6,647 nt of DNA from an uncultured Pseudomonadota bacterium (GTDB taxonomy: Bacteria > Lernaellota > Lernaellaia > Lernaellales > Lernaellaceae), in the NCBI GenBank assembly GCA_937967875.1, contig CALBTQ010000664.1, forward strand, positions 1 through 6,647, written 5' to 3'. Below, in pieces: positions 1-6,571 of this stretch. A program made the position numbers and the translations under genes. The notes under the pieces are model-generated. The model saw only the letters and a program-made list of their open reading frames with translations, made no database searches and was not told the DNA's origin. Position 1 is the stretch's first letter, and each line of letters opens with the position of its first letter.

Positions 1-54
1 ATCCGCCGCCCACCGAGATCTACCCTCTTTCCCTACACGACGCTCTTCCGATCT
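1..54 (+). other. Illumina P5/TruSeq universal adapter (non-genomic)
   Basis: This stretch aligns without gaps to the last 54 bases of the standard Illumina universal adapter. There are four mismatches, at positions 3, 6, 9 and 24, and all are read here as C. The block from 25 to 54, ending in CGCTCTTCCGATCT, is exact. Errors concentrated at the outer end fit low-quality read ends carried into an assembly. It is not bacterial DNA and should be trimmed. Its frame is open into the gene at 56-301, so automatic gene callers may extend that protein with the artefactual peptide SFPTRRSSDL. Confidence 0.98.
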
Positions 55-55
55 A

Positions 56-301
56 ACGACGTTGAGCGTCCAGGTGCTCGCGCCGCTTAAGGCCGTGGCG
101 TTGGAGGTCGCGCCGCACTTCGAGGTCATTTACCTGGCGCGTTTGACCGGTGGCGAGTTTCGTCCCAGCGCCGAGGTCGACGCCGTGGGTCGCTTCACCG
201 CCGACGATCTGCCGCCCTTAAAACCCTACCAGCGCGAGTTGGTGCTCGCCGCCCTCGCCGCCCGGAATGCGGGACGGTTGCCGGCCGCGCCCGTCTTTTA
301 A
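56..301 (+). CDS. Probable Nudix hydrolase, C-terminal fragment (5' end missing)
   Basis: About 81 genuine codons of a gene whose 5' part lies beyond the contig; the stop is TAA at 299-301. The peptide resembles the C-terminal half of Nudix-fold hydrolases, which cleave nucleoside-diphosphate-linked substrates. A strand pair runs HFEVIYLARLTGGEFRPS, then an acidic turn AEVDAVGRF, then the DDLPPLKPYQRE segment that in the family follows the 'E..e.rWf..delP.l' pattern and leads into the last helix (ELVLAALAAR). The Nudix box with its metal-binding glutamates would lie just upstream and is absent, so catalytic competence and substrate cannot be judged. A TTG at 62 could be read as a start, but no ribosome binding site precedes it and a 79-residue protein would lack the active site, so I treat the gene as truncated. 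It converges on the protease gene at 352-1602. Confidence 0.6.
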   Translation, partial: TTLSVQVLAPLKAVALEVAPHFEVIYLARLTGGEFRPSAEVDAVGRFTADDLPPLKPYQRELVLAALAARNAGRLPAAPVF

Positions 302-332
302 ACAAAAACCGGCGGCCCTGCGACCGCCGGTT
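301..332 (-). terminator. Intrinsic terminator of the minus-strand protease gene
   Basis: A perfect 9-bp stem, AACCGGCGG (307-315) with CCGCCGGTT (324-332), encloses an 8-nt loop. Read on the minus strand it is followed by a T-rich run (TTTTTGTTT including the last stem bases, down to about 301), as expected for Rho-independent termination. It starts about 20 bp past the protease stop codon. In the plus direction the hairpin is followed by CGTATC rather than a T-tract, so it is unlikely to be an efficient terminator for the Nudix-like gene, although that gene ends right beside it. Confidence 0.8.
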
Positions 333-351
333 CGTATCGACATGTATCCGA

Positions 352-1602
352 TTAGCTCGTCTTGCGCTTGAGCAGCACGATGCCGCCCATCAGGGTCAGC
401 AGGTACACCAGCGCCTGGCGAGCCGTTTCCCCGGCGCCGCACACCTGCACGCAGGCATCCTCGTCCTCGTTGCACAGCGTGCCGGCGGGGCAAGGATCCT
501 CGCCCTTTCGGCAGCCGTCGTCCTCGTCGCAGGATTCCACGCCGGTGCAGAAGCGGCCGTCGTCACAGGTCGTGGCAGTGCCGACGCACACGCCGAAGCG
601 GCAGGCGTCGTCGATCGTGCAGCGCGAGCCGTCGTTGCACGAACCCTCGACGTAAGACCAGGCGATGCGCGTGTCGGCCACGTTGCATTGCAGGCATTCG
701 TTGGCGGGATTGAGTTCGCCGTCCTCGTAGCAAACGCCGCCGACGCGGCAGCCCAGGCAATACTCCGGGTGCGCCGGATCGGCCACCGGGTAGATGGCCA
801 CCGTCTCCCAGCCGATGCGGTTCACGCCGTAGCCGATAAGTTCCCAGGACGGATCGTCCAGGCTGTTTTGCAAAATCCACTTGCCGGTCGCGTCGTCCCA
901 GCCGACGACGGCCTCGAAGTGCGTGCCCGAATGCACCGCGGTGATCACCGGGCCGTTGAGGTACACTTCTTTTTTGATCAGCTCGTCGTCGACGACCGGT
1001 TCGCCGTTGGCCCACGTCCAGCCGGTCACCTTCTTATAGCACTTGCTTTTGTAGACCGGCTCGTCGGCGGTGGTGCAGCGCTCGTCGCAGGTGATCGTGT
1101 CGTCGGCCTCATAGGGAAAACACGTTTCGTTCACGACGCCCTGGTCGAACAGGTAATTGTAGGTGATGACGTGGCTGTCCTTTTCGCTGCCCACCGTGCA
1201 GTCGCCGTTGCTGGGATTGCACGAGAGCACTTCTTGTTCAGACAGGTTCAGTTGCGGCGTGGGATACGCGTATAAAATCGCGTAGCGCGCCTCGATGGCG
1301 TTGAGCGGTGCGAAGATCCAGCAACTGCCGCACACGGCGGGACGGTTCTGGTTCTGTGCCGGCGAGATGTAATTCGCCCGGCCCAGGTTCGCCAGCGGAT
1401 GATCGTCGGGGAGAATCGAGTTGCGCCAATCGAAGGACGCCGGCAGGGTCATGCCCGCGGGCATCTGGTTGCCGTAGTTCGCGTCGCACACGGGCGAATT
1501 GTCCAGCAGGTCGCCGAGCAAACTCACCGGCTCGCCGGCCGAAGCGGACTGCGAAAAAATATAAAGCAGCATCCCCAGCATGATCGAGCAGACGCGTTTC
1601 AT
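352..1602 (-). CDS. Secreted papain-family (C1A) cysteine protease with Cys-rich repeats and C-terminal membrane tail
   Basis: 416 residues, predicted exported peptidase. A signal peptide at 1-22 (basic MKR, hydrophobic core, ASA before Gly23) is followed by a short linker. The papain fold starts at LPASFDWR (53-60). Catalytic Cys94 lies in CGSCW (91-95), His228 in GTHFEAVVGW and Asn246 in WILQNS; the oxyanion Gln is Gln83 or Gln85, separated from Cys94 by a small insertion. LSEQEVLSC (120-128) is a typical C1A segment. There is no I29 inhibitory propeptide; only about 30 residues separate the signal peptide from the domain. Residues 282-384 hold 16 cysteines, with a CTIDDAC motif (328-334) and CDDGRFCTG resembling CTDC-type repeats known from slime moulds and some bacteria. 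A seventeenth Cys388 precedes a hydrophobic segment (about 394-411) and KRK. An AAGGGA ribosome binding site lies 6 nt before the ATG. Activity and substrate are inferred from the family. Confidence 0.9.
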   Translation of the reverse strand: MKRVCSIMLGMLLYIFSQSASAGEPVSLLGDLLDNSPVCDANYGNQMPAGMTLPASFDWRNSILPDDHPLANLGRANYISPAQNQNRPAVCGSCWIFAPLNAIEARYAILYAYPTPQLNLSEQEVLSCNPSNGDCTVGSEKDSHVITYNYLFDQGVVNETCFPYEADDTITCDERCTTADEPVYKSKCYKKVTGWTWANGEPVVDDELIKKEVYLNGPVITAVHSGTHFEAVVGWDDATGKWILQNSLDDPSWELIGYGVNRIGWETVAIYPVADPAHPEYCLGCRVGGVCYEDGELNPANECLQCNVADTRIAWSYVEGSCNDGSRCTIDDACRFGVCVGTATTCDDGRFCTGVESCDEDDGCRKGEDPCPAGTLCNEDEDACVQVCGAGETARQALVYLLTLMGGIVLLKRKTS

Positions 1603-1675
1603 AACAAGTCCCTTCCGTGCCGGATAATGCGAGTCGGCGTTTCTTTAATAAGGGAATTTTTTGGCTCGTTCAAGA

Positions 1676-1681
1676 ATTATA
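1676..1681 (-). promoter_or_regulatory. Possible -10 box (TATAAT) upstream of the protease gene
   Basis: A perfect TATAAT occurs on the minus strand 74 nt before the protease ATG, inside the 140-bp AT-richer gap (1603-1742) between the two minus-strand genes. I see no convincing -35 box at 16-18 nt spacing and no extended -10 TG. The placement suits an independent promoter for the protease, but a hexamer alone is weak evidence. Confidence 0.25.
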
Positions 1682-1742
1682 ACCAATGCATACCAGATGG
1701 ACGATTCGGCCGATTCTTTTCGATGGCCGGGGGCGACGCGGC

Positions 1743-2657
1743 TTAAATCGTCTTGAGCGCGTTGCGCAGGTGGAAGCGGCCGAGGGGGCCGAAGGGATAA
1801 TACAACAGGTAACGCCAGCCGCCGTGCAACCCGTCGATGGTCAGGCGCAGGTCGAGGCGCAGCATGAACAATATGTCTTTGGCGTCGCGACCGAAATAGG
1901 CGTCGATGTTCTGGTTGTAGTGCATCAGTCGGTCTTCTTCCCAAGGGACGCGTAAAATCGTCTGATCGATTTTCCCCAGCATGCGCAGCGGCTGGAACTG
2001 ATACCAACGCAGCAGCGTGTTTTTCGATTTGCTCCAGCGATCCTGTCGGATGCGTTCTTCCATTTTCAGGCGGTTTTCGGCCGACGGCGCGAGACGGACG
2101 AACGTTTCCTCTTCCGACAACAGGGCTTTGCGCATGGCGGTCACACTGTCGCGGCACAGCGGAATGCCCAACTCGCCCTTGGTGTATTCGAAGTAGCCTT
2201 TGAGCTGGTCTTTGATCTGCAGGACCATAAATTCCTTGCTGTCGATCTTCGAGCGGAAGGTGGAATATTCGATCATGACGTCCGTGTAAGGACGACGCTC
2301 GACCAGCACCGGTTCGCTCTGGCGCACGCCGACGATCGACCGGTACAGGTGCCGGGTGACCGAAGCGTCCAACAACGTTTCCCCAAATTCCTCGGCCTTC
2401 GGTTCGGGCTGCTTTTCCGGCTGAGGCGCCTCTTGTTGCGGTTGCGGTTTGGGTTCGGAAGCGAGGTTTAACGATTCTTCATAATTGGGCACATAATTGC
2501 CGGGGACGGTTTCATCCTCGGACAACAGTTCGACGCTTTTTTGTCGCGTGCGTTTGATCGCGCGCCAGGCCAGTTGAATGACCGGCCACATGTAGATCAC
2601 CGAGCCGATGAGAAAAATGACGATGAAAAGAGCGAAGAGTATTTTAAATGCGGGCAT
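1743..2657 (-). CDS. Membrane-anchored protein of unknown function
   Basis: 304 residues; I do not recognise the family. A single N-terminal hydrophobic helix (about residues 5-31) ends in a basic stretch WRAIKRTRQK, which suggests an uncleaved anchor with the bulk of the protein in the cytoplasm (positive-inside rule). A flexible acidic and Pro/Gln-rich linker follows (about 66-90, with PKPQPQQEAPQPEKQPEP). The soluble part (about 95-304) is charged and probably helical: KEFMVLQIKDQLKGYFEYTKGELG, a region with many Arg and Glu (191-210), then an aromatic Arg-rich end (WRYLLYYPFGPLGRFHLRN). The start is set by a strong AAGGAGT ribosome binding site at 2664-2670 on the minus strand, 6 nt before the ATG. 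It is transcribed divergently from the gene at 2856 and in the same direction as the protease. No clear terminator separates it from the protease, so readthrough is possible. Confidence 0.75.
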   Translation of the reverse strand: MPAFKILFALFIVIFLIGSVIYMWPVIQLAWRAIKRTRQKSVELLSEDETVPGNYVPNYEESLNLASEPKPQPQQEAPQPEKQPEPKAEEFGETLLDASVTRHLYRSIVGVRQSEPVLVERRPYTDVMIEYSTFRSKIDSKEFMVLQIKDQLKGYFEYTKGELGIPLCRDSVTAMRKALLSEEETFVRLAPSAENRLKMEERIRQDRWSKSKNTLLRWYQFQPLRMLGKIDQTILRVPWEEDRLMHYNQNIDAYFGRDAKDILFMLRLDLRLTIDGLHGGWRYLLYYPFGPLGRFHLRNALKTI

Positions 2658-2855
2658 CCATTTACTCCTTGCACTGATAGCTCAATTGCGTCGTCTTGGG
2701 GAGGCAACAAACGAACCGCGATTTGTCTTCGTACTTCCTACAAGCTGAAACGTTATGCCAGCCTACCTATTCCCGATGCGGGAGGCAAGCATTAAAACTA
2801 CTTTCCCCGTTCCGAAATAACATGATATGGTGGCTCCAATCCACGGAGGTTTGGC
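2658..2855. promoter_or_regulatory. Divergent intergenic region (promoters expected, none resolved)
   Basis: 198 bp separate two divergently transcribed genes, so promoters for both should lie here. Ribosome binding sites are clear at both edges: AAGGAGT at 2664-2670 for the minus gene and GGAGGT at 2845-2850 for the plus gene. I could not find a good -35/-10 pair in either direction. A small inverted repeat, TCCCG-ATG-CGGGA (about 2771-2783), is present but has no T-tract and is too short to call an operator or terminator. Confidence 0.4.
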
Positions 2856-3731
2856 ATGTACGAGCAACTCAAGGGCCTCCCCTATGAAGATCTCGATCTC
2901 AACGACGGCATCCCGGCGGTGGAGCTGATCAAGCGCAGTTGGGGGGTATTCTTTTCCGATAGCGCCGTTTTCATCAACTTCCTGGTTTATTTCCTGATTC
3001 TCATGGGGGCGAGCGCGGTGCCGATGGGCTCGTTGATCGTCACCGGGCCCTTGCTGGCCGGCCTCTCGTATCAATATCTGAAAGTAGTGCGCCGCGAAAA
3101 GATCGAGCTCAACGGTCTGTTCGACGGCTTCAAACTGTTCGGCATCACCCTGGCCACCTATTTGCTGTTCGGATTGATCATGTTCGGCGGCGTTTTGTTG
3201 TGCATCGTCGGCGCGATCGTCTTTTCCATCTGGTACATCTTCATCTGGTACGTCATCGTCGACGGCGAACGCGACATCTGGCAGAGCTTCGTCAAATCCA
3301 AAGCCCTGGTCGAAGGCTTCGGCTGGGAAATTTTCCTGTTCATGGTGATCATCGGGCTGTTCAACTTTGCCGGCTTTCTGGTTTGTTTCGTCGGCGTGTT
3401 CGTCACCGCACCGATTTCCATGCTGGCCACCGCGATGCTCTACGATCTGATGTGCGCGCACAAAGGCCGGGGCATCCGCGATCCGGAGTACATCCGCCAA
3501 TACTGGGAAGAGCAACGCGCCGCCCAGGCCCCGACGCAGCCGCCGGTCGTCGGACCGATCCTCGATGCCGAGCCGGTCGAGGAGATGCCGCCGCGCCCCG
3601 CGCCGATCGACCTGAAGCCGGAAACCGCACCGACGACGGTTCAGGTGCCGCCGCCGGTTAAGATCCCCGCCTCGGTCAGCGAACCGCAAGGCGAACAGGG
3701 GGACGACGATGACCCGGAACGAACCACTTGA
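2856..3731 (+). CDS. Polytopic inner-membrane protein of unknown function with Pro/acidic cytoplasmic tail
   Basis: 291 residues. Residues 1-30 are soluble, followed by about five or six hydrophobic segments: 37-55, 57-72, 93-115, 116-136, 158-177 and 178-197. The pattern 'FDGFK - helix - helix - long loop with a (V)DGERDIWQSFVKSKALV motif - two helices - Pro - helix ending in Tyr' resembles widespread uncharacterised bacterial membrane proteins of the DUF975/glycerophosphodiesterase membrane-domain type. That is a pattern resemblance, not an assigned family. Residues 222-291 form a Pro- and Glu-rich disordered tail ending DDDDPERTT. GGAGGT (2845-2850) lies 5 nt before the ATG and supports the start. 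The last 23 nt overlap the next gene, which suggests translational coupling. The hydrophobic core and ribosome binding site make this a confident gene; its role is unknown. Confidence 0.85.
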   Translation: MYEQLKGLPYEDLDLNDGIPAVELIKRSWGVFFSDSAVFINFLVYFLILMGASAVPMGSLIVTGPLLAGLSYQYLKVVRREKIELNGLFDGFKLFGITLATYLLFGLIMFGGVLLCIVGAIVFSIWYIFIWYVIVDGERDIWQSFVKSKALVEGFGWEIFLFMVIIGLFNFAGFLVCFVGVFVTAPISMLATAMLYDLMCAHKGRGIRDPEYIRQYWEEQRAAQAPTQPPVVGPILDAEPVEEMPPRPAPIDLKPETAPTTVQVPPPVKIPASVSEPQGEQGDDDDPERTT

Positions 3732-4278
3732 GCCCAACGTTGTTCCGTTGATGGAGGCGCCCGAGGTCGAACCACCGCGCAAAACCATCCCCGGTTCGAT
3801 CGGCTGTCTGAGCGCGTTCATCATCGCCCTCGCGTTGATCGCCTTGGCCCTCGCCCACTTCTACAGCATGAGCAACTACTCGACGCGGCTCAACGTCGAC
3901 GGCACGTATCACTTTTCGGGCAAGGTCGCCGGCGTGCAAAAGGTGCTGTTCTCCGATCGCTACAAACTGGTCATCGACACGACGGCCAATGAAAAGCTTA
4001 TCCTGCCGCCGGTGCCCAGCCCCGAGGAAAACGGCGTCAAGGTGATGAGCGGACTCGCGTCCGGGTTGTGCGTCGACGGCGACCTGACCGTCAAACAGGG
4101 ATTCCTGCGCGACCTGTCGCTGAAGCTGGGCGACCGGCAATACCATTTCGACACCGACGCCGGTTGGGTGGCGCCGTTACCGAGCGAACAGCCGGTAGGC
4201 GTGACCGTCACCCCGACCGAGGAGAACGTCCTCACCCCCGAACCGGAAGAGGAAGAAGCGCCGACACCGGCGCCGTAA
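3709..4278 (+). CDS. Single-pass membrane protein of unknown function, coupled to the upstream membrane protein
   Basis: 189 residues. The N-terminal cytoplasmic stretch is Pro/Glu-rich (1-30, ending PRKTIPGS). One transmembrane helix follows (about 31-52, IGCLSAFIIALALIALALAH), then an external beta-rich domain of about 100 residues (60-157) with segments such as GTYHFSGKVAGVQKVLF and DRYKLVID, and a low-complexity acidic Thr/Pro tail (165-189). The ATG at 3709 sits inside the end of the upstream gene, shares 23 nt with it in another frame, and has AGGGGGA at 3697-3703 with 5-nt spacing. An internal ATG at 3751 would shorten the N-terminus by 14 residues and cannot be excluded. The alternating hydrophobic pattern might be a small beta-barrel or OB-like fold, but I cannot assign it. 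The overlap suggests the two proteins act together in the inner membrane. Confidence 0.8.
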   Translation: MTRNEPLEPNVVPLMEAPEVEPPRKTIPGSIGCLSAFIIALALIALALAHFYSMSNYSTRLNVDGTYHFSGKVAGVQKVLFSDRYKLVIDTTANEKLILPPVPSPEENGVKVMSGLASGLCVDGDLTVKQGFLRDLSLKLGDRQYHFDTDAGWVAPLPSEQPVGVTVTPTEENVLTPEPEEEEAPTPAP

Positions 4279-4328
4279 CGAGCCGCCCTCGCTGTGAATT
4301 ATACGCCCCCAAAACGCACTCCCCCTCC

Positions 4329-4368
4329 GCGAATTGTGTACCATCATGAATTTGCCGCACTTTTTTTT
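4329..4368 (+). terminator. Possible weak intrinsic terminator after the 2856-4278 gene pair
   Basis: GCGAATT (4329-4335) can pair with AATTTGC (4349-4355), a 7-bp stem with one G-U pair and a 13-nt loop, followed after five bases by a run of eight T (4361-4368). The T-run and position, about 50 bp past the stop codon, suit a terminator. The stem is AT-rich and the gap before the T-run is unfavourable. Confidence 0.3.
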
Positions 4369-4478
4369 CGCCGTTCTTCGACGCACGCGCTGTGATCTCG
4401 ATACACGATGGCGATTGTAAAATCCGCGTGGTTACGTTACCCTAAAAGAGAGGAATTGGTCCGATTACTTGGGGCAAA

Positions 4479-4484
4479 AAGGAG
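4479..4484 (+). promoter_or_regulatory. Ribosome binding site deciding the lipoprotein start
   Basis: AAGGAG lies 7 nt before the ATG at 4492. The frame is also open from an ATG at 4408, but that codon has no Shine-Dalgarno match. Starting there would put 28 charged residues ahead of the lipoprotein signal peptide, which would spoil it. The core motif matches the one used by the minus-strand gene starting at 2657. Confidence 0.85.
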
Positions 4485-4491
4485 TGGAAGT

Positions 4492-6513
4492 ATGTCTCGA
4501 TATCTACACATAGCGTTCGCCATCCTACTCATTCTCATGATGGCCCTGGCTGGATGCGGCGGCAGCGACGACAGCGCGGATGATCAGCGAACGCCGATGC
4601 CGGACGACGACGACGATTACGTTCCTCCCGACGACGATGACGACGATGACGACGACGACGATGACGACGACATCACCGAAGGGCTGGTCGAAATCGTCTC
4701 GCCCCAGGATGGTCAGACCATTCTCGGTTACCAGGTGCCGGTGGAAATTCAATTCGCCGAAGAAGGCAAAGGCTTCGTGGCGCCCACCAGCTACAACCTG
4801 GAACTGGACGGTCTGAACGTCACGAACTACCTGGCCTACTCGGCCGAGCTGGGACGCGCCTGGGGCGACATTCCCAACGTCGCCGAGGGCGGTCACGAAC
4901 TGATCTTCACCGCGGAATTTTCCGGCGACCGCACTGGTCAGGATTCGGTAACCTTCTCCACCACGTTGACCGGTCAGCCGCGCATCGAATTGACCCTGTC
5001 GACCAACACCATTCCCGTCGGCGGCGACACCACCGCTTCGTGGGCGGTGTACGACTCGGACAACAACGACGTGACCAACCAGGCCGACGTGATCCTGTCG
5101 GTTTCGCCCGACGGCGGCGTGACGATCAACGGCAACACGATCACCTTCGCCAACGAAGGCACGTACACGGTCACCGCGACCTCCGAATGGGGCGGTCAGG
5201 CGATCAGCGACGACGACAACGTCGTGGTCTTCCCCGCGGGACAGGTCAGCCGCGTCGACGTTTCCTGCTCGCCCGACGAAGTGGACGCCGGCGATGACGT
5301 CACCTGCGACGCCGCGGTGTACGACAGCAACAACAACCCGATCGAATTTCCCGTTTTCTACACAACCGACCCGGCGCAAGGCTCCACGGTCAACGGCAAC
5401 CGCATCACGCTGACCTACGCCGGCAACATCACGATCATCGGCACGGCCGCGGGCACGAACGTGTCGGGCACCGACACAGTAGAGGTCATCGCGGGCGCGC
5501 CGTTCACCGTCAACCTCGTGTTGGATCCGGACGAAGTTTCGGTCGAGGATACGGTGACCGCCGAAGCGGCGATCGTCGACGAATTCCTCAATCCGCTGCC
5601 CGGCGACGTGGAACTGACCGCCGTGCCTTCGACCGGCATCGACATCGACGGTCTGGAAATCACGCCGCACGTGGCCGGCAGTTTCACGATCACCGCGAAA
5701 GCGGTGGAAAACCCCTCGATGTTCGACACGGCGAACCTGACCGTCATCGAGGCCATGCCTCCGGTGGTCACGATCACCAGTCCCGAACGCGGCCTGTTCA
5801 CGCAAACCGCTTCGCTGATCATCACCGGAACGGCGATCGACCAGCACAGCGAAGTGACCGTGGTGCGCGTCAACGGAACGCCGTGCTTCTACAACCAGAG
5901 CACGGGCGACTTCAACTACACCGCGAGCCTGAATCTGGGCTTGAACATCTTCATCATCGAAGCGGTCGACTCCTACGATAACGTGGGCACGGCGACGACC
6001 TCGGCGATGTACGCCGGCGTCTACCTGCCCAACGGCTCGGAAGTGACCAACGCGATCGCCGCACGCATCAACGAACCGGGGTTGAACTCCATCGAGTTGA
6101 TCGCCGAGGAAATGATCGAGGCATATCGCCCGACCCTGATGTCGCTGATTCCCGATCCGCTGTTCAGCGAGACGCTCGAGGTCTGGGGCGCGCAGATCGC
6201 TTCGGCCAGCGCCCGCTTGACCAGCCTCAACTACGATCCGGTCAACGTCGAGCTGACGCCGCAGTTGGGCGGCATTCACCTGACCGCTTCGACCACCAAC
6301 GTCGCGGGCGCGGGCACGATCACCTACAGTCTCTTCGATAAGGCAAACGGCCCCACCAAGGATACGGCCAACTACACGATGACCATGAGCAGCCTGACCA
6401 TCCAGATGGATCTGGACATCGCCGTGAACACTGAAGGCACGTTGGACGTGACGATCCGCAATCCGACGATCAACGTCAGCGGCTTCAACCTGGATATCTC
6501 CGGCGGCGGCATC
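4492..6513 (+). CDS. Large lipoprotein with Asp-rich spacer and tandem Ig-like domains (3' end missing)
   Basis: 674 genuine residues; the real C-terminus is lost at the contig end. A lipoprotein signal peptide (MSRY, hydrophobic 7-20, lipobox LAGC) puts the lipidated residue at Cys22. Gly at +2, not Asp, fits outer-membrane sorting. A disordered acidic spacer (38-60) contains runs of 5 and 14 Asp. Beta-sandwich modules follow: about 66-159, 163-247, 251-334, 336-419 and 423-508. The middle three are mutually similar and bacterial Ig-like (pattern S.DEV..GD.VT..A.VYDS.NN...VNGN.IT...AG..TI). The fifth (VTITSPERG, ITGTAID, VNG, LNLGLNIFIIEAVDSYDNVGTA) resembles glucodextranase-B/FN3-type accessory modules. 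Residues 510-674 are beta-rich with alternating hydrophobics (SSLTIQMDLDIAV, LDVTIRNPTINV) and unassigned. An exposed adhesive or scaffold role is inferred. Codons after 6513 encode adapter (RSEERRVGKECRYRR), not protein. Confidence 0.88.
4603..4671 (+). repeat. Asp-codon tract (GAC/GAT) in the lipoprotein spacer
   Basis: Codons 38-60 of the lipoprotein encode D5-YVPP-D14. The 14-Asp run mixes GAC and GAT irregularly rather than repeating one trinucleotide. This suggests selection on the acidic peptide more than recent replication slippage, although GAC repeats can still vary in length. Such acidic linkers after a lipobox probably hold the folded domains away from the membrane. Confidence 0.85.
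4978..5748 (+). repeat. Three tandem Ig-like domain repeats within the lipoprotein
   Basis: Residues 163-247, 251-334 and 336-419 repeat with a period of about 85-89 residues. Shared landmarks are an opening hydrophobic strand before a Ser/Asp-rich turn (LSTNTIPVGG, CSPDEVDAGD, LDPDEVSVED), a strand with A.VYDS.NN or A.IVDEFLN, a GV.INGN.IT / STVNGNRIT / GIDIDGLEIT strand, and a closing TVTAT / TIIGTA / TITAKA strand. The similarity is at protein level and diverged; I do not see long identical DNA. Confidence 0.7.
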
Positions 6514-6571
6514 AGATCGGAAGAGCGTCGTGTAGGGAAAGAGTGTAGATATCGGAGGTAGGCGTATCATT
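6514..6571 (-). other. Reverse-complement Illumina P5/TruSeq adapter (non-genomic)
   Basis: The 58 bases match the reverse complement of the full universal adapter, beginning AGATCGGAAGAGCGTCGTGT, with four mismatches at 6551, 6556, 6560 and 6562. It marks the true end of the genomic insert at 6513. Translated in the lipoprotein frame it gives RSEERRVGKECRYRR before a stop, a peptide type familiar as an adapter-contamination artefact in protein databases. Confidence 0.98.

Noticed and set aside
688..1275. A 195-codon plus-strand open frame inside the protease gene
   Set aside because: The minus-strand protease has a complete catalytic triad and signal peptide. This frame is an Ala/Val/Arg-rich shadow with no recognisable features.
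1706..1730. Hairpin CGGCC...GGCCG as terminator of the gene at 1743-2657
   Set aside because: The stem is short and bulged, and no T-tract follows it on the minus strand.
2771..2783. Small hairpin TCCCG-ATG-CGGGA as an operator or recombination site
   Set aside because: It has only 5 bp of stem, no flanking conserved motif and no associated regulator or integrase.
2763..3824. A 353-codon open frame on the minus strand opposite the polytopic membrane protein
   Set aside because: It mirrors the hydrophobic codons of the plus gene as a charged, low-complexity Asp/Glu/Arg/Gln product. It has no visible domain, and the plus gene has a strong ribosome binding site and helices.
4415..4443. TTGTAA - 17 nt - TACCCT as a promoter for the lipoprotein
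   Set aside because: The -10 element matches consensus at only three positions, which is not better than chance for a region this size.
1..6571. Near-perfect terminal inverted repeat of about 54 bp, as in a transposon or linear plasmid
   Set aside because: Both arms are the Illumina universal adapter in opposite orientations. There is no transposase and no telomere-associated gene.
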